The notes: generated from the letters alone by a model not told the origin. 64,000 bases of DNA from Mesostigma viride (GCA_009746045.1 RPFO01001645.1:23788-87787), one strand, 5' to 3'; counted from the stretch's first letter, positions 10,302 through 21,039 are shown. A program made the numbers and translations.

Positions 10302-11560
10302 CAAGGGACCTTGCTGGAAGGGCCTGGAGCGGTCCAGGGTGCAGGGCCTGGCTTGGGACGTCAGGATGGCCTGCAGGGAAGCCCTGGAACCTCAGGAGTG
10401 GATCATGTGTCCCCACACACGGTTCAGACGTCTCGCCAGGTCAGTACTGAGAGAGTGCTGAGCTATGCTGAGGCTGGCCATAGGTTGCATCACATGTTTG
10501 GGCATTCTGGGCACTGGGCTGCAATGTTTGCTTGGAAGCTAGGTAGGGAGCCTTTGTGGGAGGCATGCCAGGCTGCTGCTGAGAACTGTGGTTGCCAGGA
10601 GAATGCTGTTCACCCACCTCAGTCCCATGCTAGGGAGCCTGCTAGGGAGCGTGGCGACATCCAGATGGATATCCAGCATATTAGGGGCTTGTATATATTG
10701 GTGGGGGTGGACAGGTTCAGTAGATACAGGCTGATAGACGTTCTGCCTGGTATGCAGGAGCACCACTTGTTGTTGGGTATGAAGGCCCTGGTCCCAGGCT
10801 TTGGGGTGTGCAAGAGTGTGCAGGCAGACTTGCAGTTTGACTGTTTGCTCAAGCATCAAGACCAGCTGCCTTGTAAGCTGGTAGTAGTCCCCAGGGAGAG
10901 TCATGGGCAGCAAGGGGCTGTAGAGAGATCCATACGTGAGTGAAGACAGTGGTGCTAGCAGCAGAGTCAGTGCCACTTGTGGCATCTGCCTTAGAGAGGG
11001 CAGCCTGGTGTAAGGGGATAGAAGAGCAGCTGAACCACAGGGTTAACTATTACTTTGATGGTGTGGCTGTCTCTCCGCTGGCCCTGCAGTATAGCTTACT
11101 ACCTGAGAACGTGGTGCAGGCCAGTCTTAGGAAGGCAGACAGATTTGCCCAGCTGAGACGTAAGGACAAGAACTGGAATGTGCTGAGGCCTCAGGTGGGG
11201 CTGAAGGTCAGGATGTGGAAGGAACCATCTATTCCAGGCAAGCGGGGGAAGTGGCAGGATGGGGTTGTCACTCGTGTGGAAGAAGCTAACAGATCTTGCC
11301 TGGTGGCTTTGGAAAAGGATCCAAGGCACGTGTACAGGTTGTCCTGGGCTCATGTCAAGGAAAGAAGGCCACATGCAATCTGGCCTGCAGACGGGCCAGG
11401 CCCTCCCAGCTGGGTTGAGGAGCCAGGCCAGAGCCAGGCAGCAGCAGCTAACAATCCTCTGGTGGTGGATGATGGTCTGTCCCTGCTGGAAGATGACGAG
11501 CAGGAGAGGCTGCTGAAGCAACTGTCACAAGGCCAGAGGGGACGGGGCAGCCACCTAAGG
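10302..11560 (+). pseudogene. Copia integrase, frameshifted
   Basis: It covers the frame from the CAAGG duplication to 10943 and the frame 10940 to about 11560. A His-x-His motif with Cys-x-Cys (HHMFGHSGH... CGC) is the zinc-binding N-terminal region. The catalytic triad is likely D in GDIQMD, D in VQADLQF and E in HGQQGAVERS, as expected for a DDE integrase core that joins cDNA to target DNA. The C-terminal region (GLKVRMWKEP, then WQDGVVTRV) resembles the SH3-like integrase tail. One frameshift near 10935 breaks it just after the catalytic Glu. Confidence 0.75.
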
Positions 11561-11574
11561 CCCGGGGGCCTCTC

Positions 11575-12087
11575 ATGGCGGACGTCATCCGAGCACTCAT
11601 GCGCAGCAAACATGATCCCAAGGTATCCAAGCTCACGGGGTGGGGGTCGTGCTGGGCAGCTACAATGGAGGTAGATACCAACTCACAGGTGTCTGTCATC
11701 AGGGAAGAGGATGCTGTAGGCTTACAGATGTCCCATCCCAGTTGCCTTGCTGTGTCTGATTTCTCAGGAAAGGTGTCCATGAAGATCCTTGGGGAAGTGA
11801 GTGTGCCTATCTTAGGGGTGCCCACCACGTTCTGTGTGGTAGAGGGCTATCAGGGGCCTGCCATTCTGGGTCAGAACTTCTTGTGCATGCCAGGGGTTAC
11901 TTTGACCTCTGATGAGTTGGCACTAGAAGGCAGGGGCAGCCTCCCCCTTGAAAGATATCACTATTCCCAGGGTCTTGCAGTGGCGGTGAAGGCTGTTAGG
12001 AGTCAGCCAGCTGAGGGTCCTCAAGGTCAGGAGCCCATAGCTGAGGACCTGTTGATAATCCCAACCACCTTTGATCCAGGCAGTTAG
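11575..12087 (+). pseudogene. Retropepsin-like protease region, located after integrase
   Basis: The frame reads ATMEVDTNSQVSVI, a strand-turn-strand typical of retropepsins with the D-T-G triad changed to D-T-N. It then has an LGEVSVPILG flap-like segment and the ILGQNFL motif expected near the end of the fold. The length of about 170 residues suits a protease plus linkers. Upstream, the same frame links to the integrase tail (GQPPKARGPLMADV) after a frameshift near 11535. Position between integrase and RT is not the copia norm. A DTN triad could be a decayed or inactive site. Confidence 0.6.
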
Positions 12088-12146
12088 GGGTAAACAGGTA
12101 CCAGATAGCTGCTCACAGTCCTATTCCCTGGCGCCAGCTAGTCGAG

Positions 12147-13067
12147 ATGATGCAAAGCCCCAAGATGGCTAAGGCATGGACTCTTGGCTTTGTTGCTTCT
12201 GGGCATGAGTGGATAGTTTCCAACTGTGCAGAACCTGTGGATGAGCTGCCAGAAGTTCACCAGCTGCTCAGATTGATGTTTGTCCTCAAGCTCAAGGAGG
12301 TAGATGGTGTCCAGGTGCCACATGTCAGACCAGTTGTAACCGAGTATCATGGCACTGGCCAGTTGTTAGATGAGGAGCTCTATACTCCAGGGATGCTGCA
12401 TGACACGTGGAGGATTCTGCTGTGTATATTTCTGTCTTTTCTGGTTAAGGGTGTGCCCTATAGCTCTGTGCTGATTGATTTCAAGAGGGCTTTTCTCAAG
12501 GGTGACCAAGATCAGGCTAGGCAGACTTGGAGAGATATCCCTCCTTTCTTTGTGACTGTACCTGCTGTATGGAGAGCAGAGATAAAGGCCAGGTACCTGA
12601 GAATTCTGAAAGGGTTGGAAGGTCTCAGGTCCAGTCCCATTATCTGGAGAAAGAGCCTAGAGAAATTCTTGAAGAATACTTGTGGGTTTTCTGTGTCTCC
12701 AGTGGATCCCTGTTTGTTCCAAGGGTCCCACAATGGCCTTCCTGTCTTTGCCTCACTGCATGGTGATGACCTGCATCTCATAGGTCCACCAGACTGGGTT
12801 GAGGCTGTCTTGGCTAAGATCCAGAAGCGGTTTGAGCTGGGTAAGATACAGCACATGGTGGAGAATGAGCCTATGGTCTTCTGTGGCATGCAGGCTACGT
12901 TGTTCCAAGCCAAGGGCTCGTGGTTCATCAGGATGGAGGGTGGTAAGGACTACCCACAGCAGATTGTAGATGCATTGCAGGAGCCCATCACGCAGGCTAG
13001 GTGTGCTACCATCAGGGGCATGCTGGCATGGCTTGCAAGTATATGTGCCCCTGACTTGCTGGTTTGA
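12147..13067 (+). pseudogene. Copia-type reverse transcriptase (RVT_2)
   Basis: The sequence aligns by motif with the copia RT family. It has SVLIDFKRAFLKGD (equivalent of D-V-K-T-A-F-L-N-G, with the first catalytic Asp), GLRSSPIIW (YGLKQ-P-W equivalent), and DPCLF followed by SLHGDDLHLIG (the two catalytic Asp residues; usual form YVDD). The G in place of V in HGDD is unusual. A further Leu/Phe-rich thumb and an FCGMQ motif follow. The frame stops at 13067, and the connection to RNase H runs through another frame (13064 to about 13150). Over 300 residues are intact in one frame. Confidence 0.82.
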
Positions 13068-13155
13068 GTCGACTTACTGATTCCCAGCTGGTTGAGGTGG
13101 GTGCTGAGAGTGTGGTGCAGGCTGTCATGATGTCTCCCCCTCTATACTGGGTCCT

Positions 13156-13665
13156 GTGGATTTGTACAAGCCCCTTGACATGGTTCTCTATGTGGACAGT
13201 TCTATGGACAATAGGAAGGTCACAGAGGTCAGGGGCAGGGCAGCAGCATTAGTTACCCTGGAGCAAGATCACACCTCACTTGTTACCTGGTACAGTCGGT
13301 TGCAGAACAGGGTTACACCCAGCAGTGATATTGCTGAGTGCAGGGCAATCTGTGAAGGGCTGCATACTGCTCTTTACTTGAGGGAGCTCTTCTACCAGCT
13401 ATGTCAAGTGGCTTCCTGTAGGTTGCAGCTGCACACACTGGTGAGGACTGATAGCATGGGCATGGTGCAATTTGTGCACAGGCAGCTGGCCAGGAGCAGG
13501 GACCTTGACTACTTGTTGCTCAAGGAGATGTCCTACCTAGCTCACATTGAACATGTGCCTGGTGTGGACAACCCTGCAGATGCCCTCACCAAGCTGGAGG
13601 AGAAGGCGGAGAGGCAGTACCCCCTGCTCCGTGGGCTCATGGACCCCTTACACGGGCGGCCATAG
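13156..13665 (+). pseudogene. Copia RNase H domain
   Basis: The reading begins in the RT-RH connection. It has LYVDSS (first Asp), then WYSRLQNRVTPSSDIAECRA (Ser-x-x-x-Glu, catalytic Glu), RTDSMG (third Asp) and HVPGVDNPADALTKL, the diagnostic copia C-terminal N-x-A-D-x-L-T-K motif. The domain removes the RNA strand during reverse transcription. It ends 1 kb before the 3' LTR. Confidence 0.85.
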
Positions 13666-14671
13666 AGACCAGGCCTTGCTTCAGCTTGGGTGTCCCCAGT
13701 GGGCTGCTTGACCAAAGTACCAAGTGGTGACTGGTGCTTACTGGTTGACAGCCGGTCCTTCAGGGTTAGGTACACCCTCCTGGACAGGAGTTGGTGTGGA
13801 ATGTCACTCCTACCAGCTGAGAATCATGCCTGGCCCTCCCCATGGGGTTCAGAAGAGTCGCCAGGACTTAAGTCGACGCCTTTGGCCTCAAACAGTTAGG
13901 CCATGCAAGGGCAACCCGAATGCTGGTTCTTACAGGTTGCTGTACATATGTTTTCTAGTGCTTGTTTCCAACCTGTTGCTAATAAAGAACCTGGTTGTGT
14001 GACCATGTGGAACATGGTTGCCAGGGGCCACATTCTGGGTTATATAATGCTTGAATAAAACATAATCATGTCATGTCATTCTCATGTTGTTCTCATGGTT
14101 GTAATGTTTCTCTTGTGTAAAGTTCCAGGTCACCTATAAACCTGGAGGTTGGGGTGGGGTTCAATTCCCCAGCAGAGCCACAGCCTGGCATGAGTGATTC
14201 CTGGGCTTAACACCCAGTGAAGACATGGGCTCCCCAATAAGGCAGTATTTGCATAGGTGCTACCTGAGTCTCTTTGAGCATAAAAGGGAAAGGCTGGCCA
14301 AGGCGGGCGCCATAAGAACGGGCGCCTGTGATAACTGTGAAAGATCAGGAACTCACAATAATACGTTCTTGGCATCCTTAATCCCAGCCATTGGACTAGG
14401 TAATGTGCCTTGACTTTAATCTAGCACCAAGTTCCCAAGGAAAGGTTGGGAGCTGACCAAGGGGTCAGGGGATAACCTGGGGTGACCTCTGATTCACTGG
14501 CCAGTACACCTAGCCTGGTCCAAGGGCATATGTTGTTACCCAAAGGAGGCAGGAACCTGGGCCCTAAAGGTCTGATCAACCTCAAGGGACCAAGCGGTCT
14601 GTGGCTGAGTGGGCACAAGCAAGGTTAGGCTTGTTTCAAGCTGGTCCAGCTCCAAAAGAAGAAAGGGTTGG
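13666..14671 (+). other. Copia 3' untranslated region with polypurine tract
   Basis: There is no conserved frame after RNase H. The purine run AAAAGAAGAAAGGG at 14654-14667, four bases before the 3' LTR, is the likely polypurine tract that primes plus-strand DNA synthesis. AATAAA-like motifs occur at 13981 and 14053. Confidence 0.6.
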
Positions 14672-15315
14672 AGTTAGCATTTTGGGCAACCAATATGCTA
14701 AGTGGATGCAGTTTGGAAAGACCTTTCCAACGCCGTGCTGACCGCCTGAAACAGACAAGGGACGAGAAAGATATGAGGTCCCGAAGTCCTAGCCGTCCGT
14801 GGCCGACTAGGGTGCAGTCCTCTGGTATAGTGGACAGGACACGTGGCAGGCCGTGCCTGCACAGGCTTAGCCTGACTATCACGTGACTGTGGTCCACGTA
14901 GACCAGAGGAGCAGCAGCCTGTGACTGGTGGTACTGGAGCTGGCACAGGTCTGCAAGGATACTAGGCCTTGCAGGCTTGTGACAGGTCCTGTACTTCCTA
15001 GGTTGCAGAGTCTAGGCAAATCCAGTTCGTCCTGGCTCTGCACTGATGCCAGTGGACGTTGAGGATTTGCTCGCACGCCTGCACGTGCCTCGTCACGCCG
15101 ATGGGAACGAGGAACAACGCAAAGGATATAGCTTGGTCATGGGGATGGCCAGCTATCTTGGCAAGCACGAACCCAGGCTCCCACATTGGACGTGGAAACG
15201 CTCACCGTGGTCGTGGCTTGGTGCACGGGTTAAAAGGTTGCTGTCTTGCAACTTTGGCTCATCCCGTTGTGCGCGTGAAAGACCAGGAGCTCACGCTCTG
15301 GCTTGGTTGTTAACT
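14672..15315 (+). repeat. 3' LTR of the copia element
   Basis: It matches 5501-6147 except for about four base changes and two indels (1 and 2 nt). It is followed directly by the AAAAT target duplication at 15316-15320. Confidence 0.93.
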
Positions 15316-15585
15316 AAAATACCCCGTATGCCGTACTCCGTATTTTTTCGCGGATTTTTTACCCCTCGCAAAAATACCTGTATTTTTACAGTACGCAAGG
15401 GTTTTACCGAGTACCCCGTACTGCCGTACAGACCAACACGGTATACCGGTAGGCTAACCGATAGTGCATGCTCGAGCCTCTAACCCGAGACTACCGGCAC
15501 TCAGCGGAATTGTGCTACCGAGGGCAACGGTTCTCTGACCCTCACGGCGCTCACTGGCTTCCGCACCTTGCTTAGGCACCGACTG
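15316..15585. other. Right half of the CCGTAC-rich repeat split by the copia
   Basis: It continues the repeat interrupted at 5500. The stretch CTCGAGCC..TAACCCGAGACTA at about 15471-15496 is also found at about 4033-4058, so this DNA and the 2568-4155 region belong to one repeat family. No gene is present. Confidence 0.5.
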
Positions 15586-15673
15586 GCATCTACTATAGAC
15601 ACCAACCTTTGATGCCCACCTAACTATAGGCGTCCGGGCCGGCAAAGTACCGGCCGGCGGATAGTAGATGCCA
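15586..15673. repeat. Hairpin with 12-bp perfect stem
   Basis: GGCATCTACTAT and its exact reverse complement flank about 60 bp that includes a second GC-rich inverted pair (CCGG..CCGG). It could be a small element end or a solo hairpin. The following 15674-16030 holds nothing recognisable. Confidence 0.5.
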
Positions 15674-16037
15674 TGCACTCGGGAGCACAACTCCCATACT
15701 TTCTTTTTAAATAATTATTGTAAATTATTTAAAGCGAGGGGCAATAGGGTAGCACTGACCCTACGTACGTTCAAGTAGAGAAACACGTAACGGCACACTG
15801 GCCATCCCCAAATCCTAAACCCCAAGGAGGGTGCCCTACGCTGGGATCTGAGCTCGCCAAAAACACCTGGGCTTTGCTTCCAGCGTCGTTTTCTATACTT
15901 GGGTGCAACTGCACCACATGCATCGTTAGTAGGCACACTGGCCGCCTGTCAGGTCTAGGGACATGTATTCACAGATGATTGAAAGAAGTGCCCGTTCCCA
16001 TGCAAAAAGACGACAGGTCACACTGCAAAACAAAAAC

Positions 16038-16430
16038 TTATGACATAATGAGCTGCCGCAGCAGCTTGTACTGAGGCCCCGACAGCATCGCTGGCTTTGT
16101 CAGGGCATCGGCTATATTCTCGCTCTCTGGGATCCACCGCGTGCTCATCCATGACACCGTGGCGGACTCTGCCAACACAAGGTAATCTAGTTTGCTTGGT
16201 GGTGGAGGCAAGCGGGTTATTCAGAAACTCAATAATTGACTTGCTATCTGTGCACAGCCGCATGCGGAGCGACAGCGCCACGCCGGCCTTATCCGCAATC
16301 CATTTCAAAAGATGCTGCACATAACACGCATGGTCCACAGCGGAAATGAACGCGCAACACTCCGCGCGATTGCTGTCTACAACTATGCCCGCTGATAGAT
16401 GCGGCTCAGTAGGCCGAAGCGACTGAAATG
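16038..16430 (-). pseudogene. Retroelement RNase H C-terminal remnant
   Basis: On the minus strand one frame gives VVDSNRAECCAF (Ser-x-x-Ala-Glu, catalytic Glu) and LCTDSKSIIEFL (catalytic Asp). After a frameshift at about 16180 another gives WIPESENIADALTKP and a stop at 16038-16040. These are the RNase H signatures of LTR elements (copia or DIRS type). The copy is clearly different in sequence from the RNase H at 13156. No matching RT or LTR lies nearby, so it is an isolated fragment. Confidence 0.65.
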
Positions 16431-16480
16431 GCTGACGGCGGAATGTATGGCTGACGGCGGTATGTATGGCTGACGGCGGA
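16428..16480. repeat. 19-bp tandem repeat, 2.8 copies
   Basis: The unit ATGGCTGACGGCGGWATGT lies just upstream (minus-strand sense) of the RNase H remnant. Confidence 0.85.
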
Positions 16481-16625
16481 GCTCAGATCTTTTGCGTCTG
16501 AGCCCCAAATTCAGTCAGATCACTTCTAGCTTGCATTCGATGCGCCTTTCGAAGACGCACTCGCCAGTATAATCCGTTACGGCTGAAACGCAGTATCGAA
16601 AAAGTTATGCATGTGACAAGCAGCT

Positions 16626-17698
16626 ATGACGACTCCAAAAGCCAAACGAGGTTTGGAAAAGGAGCTTTCCGGCCCCCAGCCCACTGACCCACTCGCCATC
16701 GTCCTTTCCAAGCCGTCTGGGCTCGCAAACCCATCGCCAGCAAACCCATCGCCAAGCGCCTCACCAGAGCCCAAGAAACCCTGCCACGATCGCAAATGGA
16801 GCCATTTCCTCCCAAGCCACCAATTCTTTCCTTTCCTTCACTGGCTGGCGCTGACGAAGGAAGAATGCGCCGAAATAGTCCAGTTCTTAGCACAGGAACG
16901 CAAGCTCCTTGAGCCCGGTGGGCCGGCCCATCTCCGACGAGTACCTGGAGACTCAGGTCCCTCGCCCGGCCAGAGTGCAGCCATCGCCTCGCTATCCTGT
17001 GCAGCTACTTCCAGCTCACTGAAGACGCCCTCACCGCTAAGCTCCGCACCCCAGCCCGGCCTGCGCAGCCGCCAGCCACATCGGCTCCCTCCCTCTGCAA
17101 GGATGACATCCGAGCAGTGAGCTGGAGGAGCACGCGGACCTGGCCGTTGGCCGAGATGCTGACCTCAATCGCTGAACACGACGCTCAACACGGTGGAGGC
17201 CCGCCGGGTCTCCAATGTGGAAACCACGGTCGTCCACAAGCTCCAACCTCAGTTCACGGCGCTGCACACCGCGGCGCAGGCATCTGAGATGCACGCTGCA
17301 CTTGTCTCTCGCCTAAACCAGGTGGAGGGCCGGCATGAAGTGCGGCGTGCTCTGACATGAAGCTCTAAGCTTGATGAAGCCATCACCGCCCACACCGAGG
17401 CCCTGGCCACACAGGTCCCAGAAAGATAGCGGAGCATACGGCCACGTACCATCGCATCCCAGCCACGCTTCTGCTGCCCACGCTCCTTGTTATGATATGC
17501 TCACATGGGTCTTATTGCACCCACAGATCTTGCCGGGCCGTTTATCGGGCCCGATTGCAGCTGACAGTGGCGTGCCTCTGGCATGAAGGAGAAAGGGGGT
17601 CTCTGCCCTTTCTTCCTGTTGTGCACACACAGGGATTAAAAGCACTTCGGTGCTCCGTGACTCCCCAACGGGAGCACGAGTTTAATTAATTAATTAAT
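16626..17698 (+). mobile_element. LINE-like element copy, ORF1 only, with TTAA tail
   Basis: ORF1 (16626-17120 and a further frame to about 17360) gives a Pro/Ser-rich start and a coiled-coil-like segment (NTVEARRVSNVETTVV...). Next comes a 3' region with a conserved hairpin, GTGCTCCG...CGGGAGCAC at about 17650-17677, and a (TTAA)n tail to 17698. Tandem short-repeat tails and 3' hairpins are typical of some non-LTR retrotransposons. No endonuclease or RT frame is present. This copy is more diverged from the three RRM-type copies further right. Confidence 0.45.
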
Positions 17699-18050
17699 CC
17701 CAGCCACCCCGGCAGGGTGCTGGCGACCTCCCGCCGCTCTCCTATGCGGACCTGCTGCGGACAGCGACCGCCTCAACCACTGACGCCATCGCTACGAAAC
17801 TCCAGCCATATAGCAATGTAATGCTCACATGGGTCATATTGCACCCACACGGGGGATGCCCCGGATCGTTTAGACGGGGCCGATTGAGCACCCTGTGGCA
17901 TGCCTGTGGCATGACATGATGGAAGGGGTGGGTCTCTGCCCCCCTTCCCGTTGTGCACACTCAGGGATTAATAAATAAAAGCACTCCGCGGTGCTCCGTG
18001 ACTCCCCAACGGGAGCACGTGTTTAATTAATTGATTAAGTAATTAATAGC
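17699..18050 (+). mobile_element. 5'-truncated LINE-like copy with the same 3' end
   Basis: It starts immediately after the previous tail. A short frame (PPLSYADLLRTATASTTDAIATKLQ) is similar to the WADLLKQHTTSTTS segment of the other ORF1 copies. The 3' region repeats that of the neighbour: TCACATGGGTC..., the GTGCTCCG/CGGGAGCAC hairpin, then a TTAA-rich tail. 5' truncation is the usual outcome of target-primed reverse transcription. Confidence 0.55.
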
Positions 18051-18064
18051 ATCCAATGCAGCCA

Positions 18065-19063
18065 CGTGTACATTAATTAATTAATCCAATGCTCTTGCTT
18101 TGACCGCTGTTTAGTTTTGTTGATGTGCAGAGCGCCTGAGGCTTCTGAAGCGTAGCAACGTAGGTGGGCTTGGCAGGGGTGGTGGAGGCGGCGAGTCGTT
18201 GCTGGAGCATTTGGAGAAGCTGCTGCTGCAGCTGCAGCAGCAGCCCGGCTTGAATGCCGGTTGGTGATGGCGGATTGAATGGAGGTGTCGGCGGTCGTGG
18301 GATGGGGCGTGGTTATGGGCGAGGTGGTTGTGGACAGGGGTGATGGCAGCGTCGAGGAGGTAGGGGATGTGATTGAAGCAGGTTTGGGCGACAGTGTTTG
18401 GCGGCGATGGCGGTGGCTGCGTCGGCAGCGGGGTTGACTCCCATGTCCCGGGATCAAGGCCGGCCACGATGAAGGCCTCGAGGGCACTGTCAGAAACACG
18501 GTCCGGTGCAGGTAAACCAGACTGGTAGTTGCAATCGTAAATTTCGCAATCTTTCTCGGCAGCCAGTTTCAGGATGGTGATGGCAGCAGCATGTGGCAGG
18601 CAAAAGATGGCCAGTTTTCAGGCAAGAATGTAGCAGCTTTGTCAGCGGAAACGGCCTCGATCCTCACGGGTATCCATGGTGCGTGGGGTCAGCTGTGCCG
18701 TCGGGTCAGCTGTGGCGGCGGAGCGGTGAAGTGGAGCGGTCGGATGCACACAGTGGCATCCAGCATTTCATGTGAGGGGGTTGCCAACGAAGCCATGGCT
18801 TCATCAGCAAGTTGGAGCAGGGCCGTGCACGCTTGGGATGGCTGGGATAAATCATATTCCACCATATCGAGCTGAAAAAGATCGATATTTGCTGGGAAGG
18901 CGGTGTCGATAGCTTCTGGGGTATGATGCAGACGATCTGCTGGTCTGAGTTGTACAGTCTCCATGGCATGCATGCCTATGCGCATGACACGCAAGCACTT
19001 ACTTATATCACTCATGTCATGGCTGCATGGGATGCGTGGTGATGTGCCGGCACTACGGGACAT
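18065..19063 (-). mobile_element. Decayed element with TTAA tail, minus strand
   Basis: A TTAATTAATTAAT tract at 18075-18088 lies at its minus-strand 3' end. Upstream frames (18077-18499, 18111-18467, 18689-19063) are broken but protein-like, with an acidic helical start (MSDISKCLRVMRIG) and a Gln/Leu-rich stretch near 18230. The tail suggests the same mode of insertion as the neighbouring LINE-like copies. The protein is not recognised. Confidence 0.35.
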
Positions 19064-19220
19064 AAGGAACAGCTCAGGATAGCTAATTCAATGTGATATA
19101 CTAGTAATATTTATTAGCATTGGTGTGGTACACAACGACAACAAGCATCTTTGTGGCTTGCATGGCAAGCAAATTCATGCAACTGCTTCAGAAAATCTAG
19201 GCATGTATGACACATGCACA

Positions 19221-20690
19221 TTAATTAATTAATTAGAAACATAGAATTTAGAAACATAACCTTCGTTGGGAGTACATGTAGCACATATCCCTGAGAAGGG
19301 GCATATGGCTTTTAATACATGCTGGGCTACTTCCTGCAAGGATGGGAATGTAAGCTACCCTTGCTCTAGGTGCACCTGGGCACCTGCACCCTCATGAGCT
19401 TCACACTATGCCCAGCTAAGGGGGAGTATGTCATGTGGGGGAAGATCATCATGGCTATACAAGAGCTAGGGCATGGCTTCTCGACAGAGAGCATCTCTCT
19501 GCATGGCATAGCATGGCAAATGCGACATCCATGGGGGTCCCATTATAGGCAGGGCATCACTGGCTAAATTCTGAGGCATCATCCATGGGGGCCATTATGG
19601 GCGCACATGCGCGTGGGCCACATGCTAGGCTAAGCCTGACTAATCTACACTACTGGTATATATTCCCTAGTCTGAGGTGGCAGGGGGGGCCTGCCAGGGC
19701 TTGTGGTCAACGTGGATGACCGCCCCCCTCGATCCAGTATATACCGGCTTCCCCATTGCGCTCTGCCGGAGCTGAAGGTAGGTCGGCCATAGCTCGCGTC
19801 GCCGCTGTTGCTGGGCCGGCCAGGGTCAAGTCGTCGTCCATGCAGCGTGAAGCGAGTCTCCGAGAGCTTCTTGCGGCATTTAAGGAACGACAGCTTGTCC
19901 GCCATGTACTTAAAGGTGAGGAGCACGGGTGCCGGGCCAGCCTTCCCCCGCGCGCGGGGGAGGCGGACAGCCGACTATGTCCAGCTCACCAGTGAGTAGC
20001 ACGGGGGCAAAAATGTCGCGCTTAAATGCCTCAAGAAGGCTCGTGGAGGTCTCACCTGCCGGCTGGTCGAAGTGCTTGACGATGACATTGTGGCTGCACA
20101 GGGCGATGTCGGCTTCCTCGCGAAGGTCGAGGGCTTGTTGCTTGAGTTGTGCCGTGATGGTGGAGGTGGTGGAGGTGGTGTGCTGCTTAAGCAAGTCCGC
20201 CCAGGTTGAGGGAGCATCGCCGGCCGGGCCAGCAGGCGCCGGCTGGGCGGCGATGTCCTTCACCGCTTGGGCGGTGAGGCCGGCGGTGTCATGCAAGCTC
20301 TCAAGGGCGGTGGCGGTGGCTTGAAGGCGTTGGTCGAGGTCGAGGAGCTGGGCTTTGATGTCGGCAGTGGAGGCGGAAATGGCAGTGGAGGTGGCGGTGA
20401 GGTGAGGAAGTTCAGCAGCCAGCGGGCCCGGCACCCATAGCTGCGACGTCAGCAGCAAGGGGGGTCACGTGCTGCTGGAAGGCCGTTCCGTGAGGATGGA
20501 ACGGAGAGTGGGGGCAGAGATGGATGGAGCCCAGATCTCGCCGTCAGAGCGCTGGAGAAGGGAGTTGAGGATGGCGTGCTGGAGCTGGGGGCGGGGGCAG
20601 CCAAACAGCATGCCGTGGTTGGTCCAGCGGCTGCCGGATGACACACATGCCTCAAGTTAATTGCTTGAGCGACACAGAGCCAAGGAAGGG
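19221..20690 (-). mobile_element. LINE-like element copy, ORF1 (coiled coil, RRM, CTD), minus strand
   Basis: The minus-strand ORF 20458-19910 has a long coiled coil (STADIKAQLLDLDQRLQAT), a Pro/Ala linker, WADLLKQHTTSTTS, a second helix and then NVIVKHFDQ, an RRM-like first strand. After a frameshift, 19926-19645 gives the C-terminal domain (LKCRKKLSETRFTL and further). The RRM plus a C-terminal domain with a DDDLT/LWP-type ending resembles L1-type ORF1p, an RNA-binding chaperone. The 3' end carries TACTCCCAACGAAGG and a TTAA tail at 19221-19236. There is no ORF2. Confidence 0.6.
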
Positions 20691-20749
20691 GTAAAAAATG
20701 TGTAGTATAATGAGCAAGATATGGTAACACCATATGGCCATTTATAGCC

Positions 20750-21030
20750 TATAGTACTCCTACACACACAGATCTCGGATGATTTATCTAGTCCGAAAGG
20801 CTTGCATCACTCCCCGGAAAGGAGAACTTTTGCGGATGACTGTAGGTGTAAGTTGGCGATGCCCTATAGGATCCGGAGACGTCCGTCCTATAGTCAGCGA
20901 AAGTTGGTGCGAGAGGTCCCCAGTTCGATTCCGGTCGGATTCATTTGCAGATCGCGTTTTCCGCGTTTTCCGCGGACCGGCACTGAACGCAAATGGTTTT
21001 CACCTTTGCGGCGTGCCAAATCAGAATTTA
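20750..21030 (+). repeat. tRNA-related interspersed repeat (SINE-like), copy A
   Basis: The middle has a B-box-like AGTTCGATTCCGG (about 20929). A 7-bp pair GGATCCG/CGGATTC (one G-U) lies 74 nt apart like a tRNA acceptor stem, and an internal hairpin CTATAGGA/TCCTATAG is present. An A-box-like TAGGTGTAAGTTGG lies about 80 bp upstream. A second copy on the other strand (54180-54393 plus 55183-55245) shares the entire sequence, which defines the unit. The D arm and a plausible anticodon loop are not convincing, so I do not call a tRNA gene. Confidence 0.5.
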
Positions 21031-21039
21031 TAGCCTATG

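Larger units (their letters stand above)
5501..15315 (+). mobile_element. Ty1/copia-type LTR retrotransposon
   Basis: Two LTRs of 647 and 644 bp begin AGTTAGC and end GTTAACT, and are flanked by a perfect 5-bp duplication AAAAT (5496-5500, 15316-15320). The body carries a gag with a CCHC knuckle, integrase, a retropepsin-like region, a copia-type reverse transcriptase and RNase H. The observed domain order is gag-INT-PR-RT-RH, whereas Ty1/copia normally has PR before INT. All ORFs contain frameshifts. The LTRs differ by only about four substitutions and two small indels, so the insertion is recent. A foldback element interrupts the gag-INT junction. Confidence 0.92.

Noticed and set aside
20863-20940. 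Functional tRNA gene in the tRNA-related repeat
   Set aside because: Acceptor-like pairing and a B box are present, but the D arm is too small and no anticodon loop is convincing. The sequence is repeated elsewhere in a larger unit.
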